A DNA stretch of 5,305 nucleotides from the NCBI GenBank assembly GCA_937997355.1, contig CALKTZ010001072.1:1-5305 (forward strand), in the 5' to 3' direction. The notes beneath the pieces are model-generated. The model worked only from the letters and a program-made list of their open reading frames with translations, made no database searches and was not told the DNA's origin. Positions 1 to 5,305 of the stretch are shown piece after piece. The first letter of the stretch is position 1, and every line of letters begins with the position of its first letter. This stretch comes from an uncultured Planctomycetales bacterium (GTDB lineage: Bacteria > Planctomycetota > Planctomycetia > Isosphaerales > Isosphaeraceae). A program made the position numbers and the translations under genes.

Positions 1-864
1 GATCCAGACTTCGACACCAAGGTGGCCCGTCCCGCCTATACCGATCCATCGAAGCGCCCTCGGGTTCTGTTCGATGAAGCTCATCACAACTTCCACACCG
101 CCGGAGGCCGCTACAAACCGTTCGCGGAGCTCATCGCGAACGACGGCTATACTGTGATTCCCAACCGTGAGAAATTCTCGCTCGGCGTACTCCGCAAGGC
201 GGACATCCTGATCATCGCGAATGCCCTGGGGGCGGAGGGGATGGGTCAACGGGGAGCATCGGATCCGGCGTTCACCGACGCCGAATGCACGGCCGTCCGC
301 GACTGGATTCAGGACGGCGGCTCGCTCCTGTTCATCACCGATCACGCTCCGATGGGGGCCGCCGCGCAATGCCTGGCGAAGCGGCTCGGCGTGGACATGA
401 GCACCGGCGCCACCAGCGACCCCGCGAACTCGGAGGGAGGCGAGACGAGCCTTCTTTTCACGAGAAAGAACCAGCTCCTGGGAGACCATCCGATCACCCG
501 GGGACGCGATGAATCCGAGCGCGTCAGTCGCATTCAGACCTTCACCGGCACCTCGCTCAAGGGACCCACGGGAAGTGCCCCTATCCTCAAGCTCGCCGCC
601 ACGGCTCTCGACCATTCTTTTACGAACGGAACCACAACTTCGGCGGCCGGTCGGGCTCAGGGCTTGGCTTTTCCCTTGGGTGCGGGCCGAGTTGTTGTAC
701 TGGGCGAGGCCGCCGAGCTTTCCGCGCAACTCATCGGCTTGCCGGGGCAAAAGTTTGGAATGAATGTGCCCGGCATCGACAACCGGCGAATGGCCCTGAA
801 CATCATGCACTGGCTTTCCGGATTGCTGGAGCCACGCCAACCTTCGCTCAAGAAGGCCGGATGA
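1..864 (+). CDS. Partial DUF4350/ThuA-like (glutamine amidotransferase-like fold) protein, 5' end outside window
   Basis: The open frame runs from base 1 to a TGA at 862-864 (287 visible codons). A GTG at 22 could be read as a start. However, the frame is open to the window edge with similar sequence before it (DPDFDTK then VARPAY), and no ribosome binding site is visible, so the gene most likely begins upstream, perhaps with an export signal not seen here. Counting the first codon as residue 1: DEAHHNFH at 25-32 follows a hydrophobic first strand (RVLF). A second strand DILIIANALG lies at 68-77. Then comes DWIQDGGSLLFITDHAP at about 101-117, the glycine turn plus hydrophobic strand typical of DUF4350/GATase-like folds. 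GDHPITRG is at 161-168, the strand AGRVVVLGEA at 228-237, and a C-terminal helix DNRRMALNIMHWLSG at 260-274. This architecture resembles uncharacterised DUF4350/ThuA-like proteins. No catalytic Cys-His pair can be assigned, so no reaction is claimed. It lies 95 nt upstream of the DUF1080 gene on the same strand, which suggests co-transcription. Confidence 0.7.
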   Translation, partial: DPDFDTKVARPAYTDPSKRPRVLFDEAHHNFHTAGGRYKPFAELIANDGYTVIPNREKFSLGVLRKADILIIANALGAEGMGQRGASDPAFTDAECTAVRDWIQDGGSLLFITDHAPMGAAAQCLAKRLGVDMSTGATSDPANSEGGETSLLFTRKNQLLGDHPITRGRDESERVSRIQTFTGTSLKGPTGSAPILKLAATALDHSFTNGTTTSAAGRAQGLAFPLGAGRVVVLGEAAELSAQLIGLPGQKFGMNVPGIDNRRMALNIMHWLSGLLEPRQPSLKKAG

Positions 865-947
865 AACCGTTGCACGGCCAACAATCCCCTGGGACACTGT
901 GGGCTGCCATGAAGGGTTGTCGTCCCCTTTTGAAATCTCAACACATC

Positions 948-951
948 GAGG
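948..951 (+). promoter_or_regulatory. Ribosome binding site of the DUF1080 gene
   Basis: GAGG lies 8 nt before the ATG at 960, at the usual Shine-Dalgarno spacing. It supports 960 as the start because the predicted protein then opens directly with a signal peptide. A competing AGAAGG at 850-855 lies 5 nt before the ATG at 861, which overlaps the upstream stop as ATGA. That second site could allow coupled translation of a longer form. Confidence 0.6.
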
Positions 952-959
952 TCCGTTCC

Positions 960-1661
960 ATGCCGCGTCCACTCTCCCCCGCCCGGCTCCTGGTCCTTTC
1001 GGCGATTACCTTCGGGATGACCTCGCTCCCGCGAATCGCGTCCGCGGAGGCGCCGGTGGTCCCGCCGAAATCCGGCCCGAACGAGATCATCAAGCCGTTC
1101 GACGGCAAGACGCTCCACGGCTGGGCGGGGCACTTCCGGTACTGGTCGGTCGACAACGGCGAGATCGTGGGCAAGAACACGGCCCCCATCGCCGTGAGCA
1201 CCTACCTGCTAACCGAGAAGAACTACACCGATTTCCGCCTCACCGCGAAGGTCAAGCTGGTCGAGTCGGAGATGCACTCCGGGATCGCCTTCTGGGGGCG
1301 GGTGGCCACCGAGCAGAACGACCCGGCCACTTATGCCGGGCACCTGGTGATGTTCCCCTCGGGCTGGGGACTGTACGACCTCTACGGCCGAAGGTCGCTG
1401 CCGGTCGACGCCGCCCCCGCGAAGAAGGTGGGCAAGCAGCACGATTGGAACGAGCTGGAAATCCTCGCGCAAGGCAATCGCATCCGGGTCGCGGCCAACG
1501 GCGCCCAGATCGTCGACTGGCGCGATCCCGAGCCCGACCGCATCAAGGCCGGGCCGATCGGCCTGCAACTCCACTCCAACAAGGTCCCGCAGGAGGTCCG
1601 GTTCAAGGACCTGACGATCGAAACGTTCCCCAAGGAGGACCGGCTCATCACCGTGAAGTGA
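960..1661 (+). CDS. Secreted DUF1080 / 3-keto-disaccharide hydrolase-like protein (233 aa)
   Basis: ATG at 960, TGA at 1659-1661. The start was chosen because GAGG at 948-951 sits 8 nt upstream and because residues 1-29 form a signal peptide: basic MPRPLSPAR, a hydrophobic core LLVLSAITFG, and a cleavage site ASA before E30. The same frame is open back to an ATG at 861, but that start would put 33 extra residues before the signal. The mature protein is one DUF1080 domain (PF06439, concanavalin-type beta-sandwich): FDGKTLHGW (47-55), W62 with NGEIVG (66-71), NYTDFRLTAKVKL (88-100), HSGIAFWG (106-113), DWNELEILAQGNRIRVAANG (162-181), and the closing GPIGLQLHS (198-206) and VRFKDLTIE (213-221). 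Characterised family members hydrolyse 3-keto-glycosides made by sugar oxidoreductases, and the family is greatly expanded in Planctomycetota. The substrate here is unknown; the protein is probably periplasmic. The length matches single-domain members. It probably forms an operon with the gene ending at 864. Confidence 0.92.
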   Translation: MPRPLSPARLLVLSAITFGMTSLPRIASAEAPVVPPKSGPNEIIKPFDGKTLHGWAGHFRYWSVDNGEIVGKNTAPIAVSTYLLTEKNYTDFRLTAKVKLVESEMHSGIAFWGRVATEQNDPATYAGHLVMFPSGWGLYDLYGRRSLPVDAAPAKKVGKQHDWNELEILAQGNRIRVAANGAQIVDWRDPEPDRIKAGPIGLQLHSNKVPQEVRFKDLTIETFPKEDRLITVK

Positions 1662-1690
1662 AGTATAAGCACCTTCGTGGCATTTCCCAC

Positions 1691-1717
1691 TCGGCGGTGG
1701 TCTCATGGCCCCGCCGA
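1691..1717 (-). other. Hairpin 1 of the intergenic array
   Basis: TCGGCGG (1691-1697) pairs with CCGCCGA (1711-1717). After a bulged T1698, GGTC (1699-1702) pairs with GGCC (1707-1710), including one G-U type pair. The loop is TCAT on plus, ATGA on minus. This gives an 11-bp stem with a single bulge and a four-base loop. The minus strand is given because the equivalent loops of the two neighbouring hairpins are GNRA type on that strand. Confidence 0.6.
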
Positions 1718-1733
1718 AGCACCTTGATTCTGA

Positions 1734-1760
1734 TCGGCGCGGGTCTCACGACCCCGCCGA
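1734..1760 (-). other. Hairpin 2 of the intergenic array, GNRA-type loop
   Basis: TCGGCG (1734-1739) pairs with CGCCGA (1755-1760). After a bulged C1740, GGGTC (1741-1745) pairs perfectly with GACCC (1750-1754). The loop is TCAC on plus, GTGA on minus. As minus-strand RNA it is a C-G-closed GUGA loop, a canonical GNRA tetraloop. The stem has 11 bp and one bulge on the same side as in hairpin 1, although the bulge position is shifted by one pair. Confidence 0.65.
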
Positions 1761-1770
1761 AACTGCCGAC

Positions 1771-1790
1771 CGAAGGTCTCCCGATCTTCG
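1771..1790 (-). other. Hairpin 3 of the intergenic array, GNRA-type loop
   Basis: CGAAGGTC (1771-1778) pairs with GATCTTCG (1783-1790) over 8 bp, with one G-U type pair (G1776 with T1785). The loop is TCCC on plus, GGGA on minus, again a GNRA loop closed by C-G. It keeps the GGTCTC core of the other two hairpins, but the outer stem sequence is different. It begins 12 nt beyond the MscS stop codon, so it would lie at the start of that mRNA's 3' UTR. Confidence 0.6.
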
Positions 1791-1802
1791 ACCGCCGATC
1801 GA

Positions 1803-4800
1803 TCAATCGCTCCGTCGAACGTGGGGATGCCGTGGCGCCTTCGCATCCTCGCCCGCCCGAGAATCGGCACGCCCCATCCCGAGGTGTTTGGGACCGGGAG
1901 GAACCGCGTGGGGCTCGGCATCGACGGTCGTCAGCCGGATCGTCTGGGGAGGCGAGACCAGCACGATGCCCAACGCCTCGGCCTGCGCCAGCACTTCCCG
2001 GTTGAACTCATCCTTGCAGATCATTTCGTCGGTGAAGGTCGACACCCGGAAATGGATCTGCACGAACATCTCCACGCTGCTGGTCCCTAAACCTCCGATG
2101 TGGATCTCGGTCTTTTCCGGGATGAATCTGGGATGGTGCGCCGCGAACGTCCTGAGGGCGTCACGCATGGCGACGAGCTTCTCGATCGGCGTCCCATACG
2201 CCAGCAAAATGACCGGGCGGAATCGCCTGAAGTTTCGCACCGCCCGATTGTCGATCATGGCCGAGGCCATGACCGAGTTTGGGATGGTCAGCACGGTATC
2301 GTCGAAGGTCCGGAGGCGGGTCGAGCGAAAGCCCACGCTCTCGATCGTCCCCTCCACCCCCTGGACGGCGATGTGATCGCCGATCCGGAAGGGATGTTCG
2401 CCGATCAGGAGCATCGTCCCGAAGAAATTCTTGAGCGTATCCTGCGCGGCGAGCGACGCGGCCAAGCCCACCAGGCCCAGGCCCGCCAGGAGCTGCGTGA
2501 GGGTCTCCCGGCTGCCGATGAGATAGACCTGGAACGACGCGGCCACCAGGAGCGTGGCCAACTTCAAGCCGTTGGCGGCCGTCGGCACGATCATATCGCT
2601 GAGATTCCGGCTCTGGTTCAGCCGCTCGCTCCGGGAGTAGAGAAGCATCCCCAGGTCGATCAGCCGGATGGCCGCCCAGGCGAGCAGGCCGATCCACAGC
2701 ACCCGGACGGTCGGGACCATCACCCCCACGACCGCCGAGGGGAGATCGAGGAGTTGAATCTGCTCGCAGAAGCACCAGAGCCCAACCTGGAGCCCCAGGG
2801 GGCGGAGCTTGGGGGCGATCAACGCCCGCTCCAGCTCGATTCCCCCACGCCGCAACCCATAGGAAGCGATCCGCTCCAAAACCCGAACCCCCAGCCAACT
2901 CGCCAGGCCACTCAGCACGAGGGCCACGGCCAGACCGATCCACTGGTAGCGGGCTAGCCCCCAGGCCAGGGAACGGAGCCAGGGGGGGAGGTGGCCGCGA
3001 ATCCAGAGCGCGGGGACCAGGGAGGCGGTGCGGGCCTCTCGCTCGTTATTGTCCCTCGCCAGGGTCGGGGCGACCGGCCGATCCGAAGCGTCCCGGAACA
3101 TGGTCTCGATCCGGGCGACGGTCTCGCCGGAGAAGAGCCAATCCCCCTGCCGTGGCGCCTTGTCCCGCCTCACCAGGTCGATCCGCCCGAGCGGGCCTCG
3201 ATGGTAGTAATAGCGAGGGCCGTCGGAATCGGACGGGATCTCTTCCACGGCAACCCGGCCGATCCGGTCGAGGACGAATTTAAGCTTGTAGGCCAGGATC
3301 GGCCCGAGCACATCGCGGGCGCCGTAGGGGATGTCTTCGAGGTCGAGGCAGCGGGCCGCGAGGTCGAGGTTTCCGGCCCGGCAGGCGTTCAGAAGAGTCC
3401 GCATCGTCTGCTGGGGAGAATGGAAATTCGACCGCCGCTCGCGGGCGGATTTCTCCTCGGGGGTGAGCCGCTCGAAGAGGTCGGGGACCCGAGAAACCGT
3501 CTCGCGGTCGAACCGCCAGGCGCCATCCTTCCCCCTCGCCAGCGTGACCTGCCACTCGGTGTCTCGGCCGAGGACGAACGGGTCGGCCTCCCAGGTATCG
3601 GCGACGGTCATCAGGTCGACGTGGAGCCGTCGCAAGACCGCCTCGAGCTTGGCGGCCAATCGCAGGCCGACGCTGTCCCGGATCTCCTCCGAAAGTGAGC
3701 TCAGGTCGAGGCAGTTGAGCAGCTCGCGCGACCGATCGCCGTCGAATTCCAGCTCGTCCATCGACTCCAGGAACGCGCGCAAGGTCTTTCGCGGCGAGCC
3801 CAGCTCGGGGGGGACCCCCTCCGGAGGGGGGATTCTCGCTTCCTTGCCGGCGGTCAGAACCTCCTCGCCGATCACCAGGCCGAGCGTGGCGTAGCGCGGG
3901 TCGGGGGGCTTGGGGCGGAACGACTCGACCAGTGCGTCCAGATTTCGCAGGCTCCCCCGCGTGAAAAGCCAGGCATCCTTCCCTTCCGGCAGCCGGACCC
4001 GTTCCATCATGATCCGCCCTCGATGGTTGGAGTGCCAGACATACCGGTAGCCCTCGGGACTGTTGGGCACTTCCTGCGAGAACATGAACCCGCACCGCTG
4101 CATCACGAAGGCGAGCTTGCGGGCCATCTGCGCCCCCTCGGCGGCGCGGAGCTTGGGGGGGATGTCCGAGAGATCGAGGCATCGCGAGGCCATCGAGAAG
4201 TCACGCCGACCCATCGCGGCCGCCGCAAAGCTGCGGATCGTGGCGTTGGGGTCGGTCCGCCCCTCGGCCATCGCGGCCCTCGCCTCCTGGGCCGCGCGCT
4301 GCCCCTCCGAGGCGAGTTTCCGGAGCCGGCCGATCCGCCCCACGGTGTCGGCGTCGAATCGCCACTTGCCGTCCGCCTGACGGGCCAGGGCGATCGGTTG
4401 CCCGGCCACCTCGTCGAGCACCACCCGGTCCCCCTCGGTATGATTGGGGACGCTATAGAGCGGAATGGCCTGGCGATTCAGGATGAATTCCAACTGATGC
4501 GCCAGGAGCGCGGCGTCTCGCTCGCGCATCTCGGGATCGAGCCCGTCCAGGTCGAGGCAATCGATCGCATTGGCGATCAGGCTCGTCGATCGATCGTACC
4601 CCATGATCGCAAAATAGAAGGTTTCCAACGTCTTCCGAGGCGTCGACCGGTCATTCCAGCGCGCGGGGTCTTCGGGCGGCTTGTCGGGTTTCGCGCCCGT
4701 AACGGCAATCTTCGGTGCCGGAGGAGACGGGGAAGCCGGGGCCTTGGCGGCCGGGGGGGGATGTTTGGGGGGTCGCCGATTCCGGTGCCTGCAGGAGGGC

Positions 4801-4839
4801 GATCAGGGCCAGCAGCGGCAAAGTCTTGCGGTCGAACAT
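1803..4839 (-). CDS. MscS-family mechanosensitive channel with four-repeat periplasmic ectodomain; apparent frameshift at a C8 tract
   Basis: The start is ATG at 4839-4837 with GGGAGG (4852-4847) 7 nt upstream. The first residues form a signal peptide (MFDRKT, then LPLLALIALLQA). That frame ends at 4651 after 62 codons, while the body of the protein lies in another frame from about 4751 to the stop at 1803. Deleting one C from the run at 4753-4760 joins them into 1011 residues, used for numbering here. A Pro/Ala/Lys linker occupies 30-66. Four divergent copies of one domain follow, each with CLDL (94, 220, 376, 497) and a W-x-F near its end (159, 290, 441, 567). Hydrophobic segments lie at about 631-650, 700-733, 750-775 and the pore helix at 780-812 (LAGLGLVGLAASLAAQ). 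The MscS beta domain is at 814-855 (HPFRIGDHI, GVEGTIESVGFRSTRLR, IPNS), the C-terminal domain at about 876-970, and a disordered tail follows to 1011. The family opens under membrane tension and releases solutes at osmotic downshock. Large MscK-like members carry periplasmic domains, as here. Channel identity is secure; the function of the ectodomain is unknown. Confidence 0.88.
4753..4760 (-). other. C8 homopolymer at the frame break of the MscS gene
   Basis: Eight G on the plus strand, that is eight C in the coding strand. Read from the ATG at 4839, codons 27-29 are TCC CCC CCC and the frame then runs off into GRQGPG and a stop at 4651. Seven C would give TCC CCC CCG GCC GCC AAG, entering the frame that holds the linker, ectodomain and channel. 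That second frame has its own upstream stop at 4803-4805 and no ATG before the ectodomain. A shift somewhere in or near this tract is therefore needed to make an exported channel. Confidence 0.8.
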
Positions 4840-4846
4840 CTTGGGC

Positions 4847-4852
4847 CTCCCT
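4847..4852 (-). promoter_or_regulatory. Ribosome binding site of the MscS-family gene
   Basis: GGGAGG on the minus strand lies 7 nt before the ATG at 4839, a near-ideal Shine-Dalgarno. It decides the start in favour of the signal-peptide frame over the TTG at 4628, which has only a poorly spaced GGAAG before it and would give a channel with no export signal. Confidence 0.75.
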
Positions 4853-4971
4853 GCCTCAGGATGCGAGATTCGCCGACGCGCGGAGAGACGAGGGCCGACC
4901 ATTACGAGTTGGACGCGTTTTCGAAACACGACGCGAACCCTGGCCCTCCGGTTTCGCACCCGGCCGAACTA

Positions 4972-4999
4972 GATATACCCGTTCCGCGATTCCCGGCAA
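4972..4999 (-). promoter_or_regulatory. Candidate sigma-70-type promoter for the MscS-family gene
   Basis: On the minus strand TTGCCG (4999-4994) and TATATC (4977-4972) are separated by 16 nt, each matching the consensus at four of six bases. This is the only A/T-rich element in the 210-nt gap between the ROK stop and the MscS start, and it would give a leader of roughly 125 nt. An inverted repeat, TTCCGC (4982-4987) with GCGGAA (5001-5006), 13-nt loop, overlaps the spacer and -35. It could be an operator or a weak terminator hairpin for the ROK gene, but has no T run. Planctomycete promoters are poorly defined, so this is tentative. Confidence 0.28.
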
Positions 5000-5049
5000 G
5001 GCGGAAACCGGCAACCCGGCCTCTCCCATTCGCGCCCGGCCCAGCCGAT

Positions 5050-5305
5050 TCAGCCGGGGCCGTGCGAATCGAACAGGTTGTGGATCGCGCCGGCGATCGC
5101 GCCGTGGCGTTTGCTCCGCCTGGCCCGGACGATTCGGCAGTCGGCCGAGGATGGGGCCAGCGACCGTTCCCTCGCGCGATTGCAGATCGACTCGAACAGC
5201 CCCTCGCGGACGTCGAAGAGCCGGCCATGGATGAACAGGGTGGCCGGATTCCAGAGATTGATCGCCGCCGCGATCGCGATCGCCAGATACTCGCTCACCA
5301 CCTGA
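5050..5305 (-). CDS. C-terminal part of a ROK-family protein, cut by the right edge
   Basis: The frame enters from the right edge and ends at TGA 5052-5050, giving about 85 visible residues. A GTG at 5301-5299 is in frame, but nothing marks it as a start; it is an internal valine (QVVSEYLAIAIA). The segment EYLAIAIAAAINLWNPATLF matches the ROK C-terminal helix followed by the NP strand. It is followed by HGRLFDVREGLFE, then APSSADCRIVRARRSK and HGAIAGAIHNLF, equivalent to the terminal GA-x-GA helix of ROK proteins. ROK proteins are either sugar kinases or NagC/XylR-type repressors with an N-terminal helix-turn-helix. That end is missing. The IHGRLF in place of the usual glycine-rich turn makes a regulator somewhat more likely than a kinase; this is inference. 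It lies 210 nt upstream of the MscS start on the same strand. Confidence 0.75.
   Translation of the reverse strand, partial: QVVSEYLAIAIAAAINLWNPATLFIHGRLFDVREGLFESICNRARERSLAPSSADCRIVRARRSKRHGAIAGAIHNLFDSHGPG

Larger units (their letters stand above)
1691..1763. repeat. Two-copy 30-nt direct repeat, period 43 nt
   Basis: The copies are 1691-1720 and 1734-1763. They match at 25 of 30 positions by hand alignment. The shared parts are TCGGCG, GGTCTCA and CCCCGCCGAA, and each copy folds into a hairpin. The core GGTCTC appears a third time at 1775-1780, without the rest of the unit. AAGCACCTT begins at the tail of copy 1 (1717) and also occurs at 1667-1675, ahead of copy 1. This suggests a longer, decayed tandem unit. 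Confidence 0.6.
1662..1802. other. Convergent intergenic spacer filled with hairpins and degenerate repeats
   Basis: This is the whole gap between the stop of the DUF1080 gene (plus strand) and the stop of the MscS gene (minus strand). It has no credible gene. It contains three good hairpins (1691-1717, 1734-1760, 1771-1790), a weaker one with a 4-bp stem (GTGG 1677-1680 with CCAC 1687-1690), and two exact copies of AAGCACCTT (1667-1675 and 1717-1725). No run of T follows the hairpins on either strand, so these are not classic intrinsic terminators. A role in ending or protecting both convergent transcripts is still plausible by position. Confidence 0.7.

Noticed and set aside
22..24. GTG as the start of the first gene
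   Set aside because: The frame is open to the window edge with matching protein-like sequence, and only 21 nt are visible upstream with no ribosome binding site; an internal valine is more likely.
1691..1790. Classic Rho-independent terminators in the convergent spacer
   Set aside because: The stems are strong, but no T tract follows on either strand. They are kept as hairpins of unknown function.
1691..1790. Short CRISPR-like array
   Set aside because: There are only two good repeat copies plus a partial one, the spacing is unequal (43 and 33 nt), each unit is a long hairpin, and there is no cas gene or leader in the window.
899..2005. Long plus-strand open frame overlapping the DUF1080 gene and the end of the MscS gene
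   Set aside because: It is out of frame with a well-supported domain protein and runs through both the spacer and the antisense of the channel gene. Its translation is Arg/Pro/Gly-rich with no recognisable fold, as expected for an alternative frame in GC-rich DNA.
4626..4628. TTG as the start of the channel gene
   Set aside because: It gives a 941-residue protein with no export signal and has a poor ribosome binding site. The same reading frame continues upstream into a linker that completes a repeat motif (PRKTL), so the codon is an internal leucine.
4919..4926. Palindrome TTTCGAAA upstream of the channel gene
   Set aside because: An 8-nt palindrome alone is expected by chance at this scale and has no second half-site at regular spacing.
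4023..5234. Long plus-strand open frame of about 400 codons
   Set aside because: It is antisense to the MscS gene start and the ROK gene end, crosses their intergenic gap, has low-complexity Arg/Gly/Pro composition and no domain signature.

Overview
The window is clearly GC-rich. It carries a secreted DUF1080 (3-keto-disaccharide hydrolase-like) protein, a large MscS-type channel with a long N-terminal ectodomain, and a ROK-family protein. This combination suggests a Planctomycetota bacterium, most likely of the Isosphaeraceae type. That assignment rests on gene content and protein style only; there is no rRNA or other marker gene here.

Layout. Left, plus strand: the 3' part of a gene for a DUF4350/ThuA-like (class I glutamine amidotransferase-like fold) protein, cut by the left edge and ending at 864. 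It is followed 95 nt later by a complete secreted DUF1080 protein (960-1661). The two probably form an operon tail linked to carbohydrate turnover in the cell envelope. Right, minus strand: the 3' end of a ROK-family gene (5050 to beyond the right edge), then a 210-nt gap with a weak promoter candidate, then a very large MscS-family gene (4839 down to 1803). The DUF1080 and MscS genes converge on a 141-nt spacer (1662-1802).

Two things stand out. First, the MscS gene has a good ribosome binding site and a signal peptide in one frame. The rest of the protein, a four-fold repeated ectodomain plus the channel, lies in another frame. The frames meet in a run of eight C (coding strand) at 4753-4760. 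Removing one C gives a continuous 1011-residue secreted-then-membrane protein. This may be a sequencing indel, a phase-variable tract, or frameshifting/slippage. Second, the convergent spacer holds three successive hairpins sharing a GGTCTC core. Read on the minus strand (the 3' UTR of the channel mRNA), two have C-G-closed GNRA-type loops (GTGA, GGGA) and the third has the near variant ATGA. Two of the hairpins lie in a 30-nt repeat with a 43-nt period.

No tRNA, rRNA, CRISPR array, transposase or attachment site was seen.
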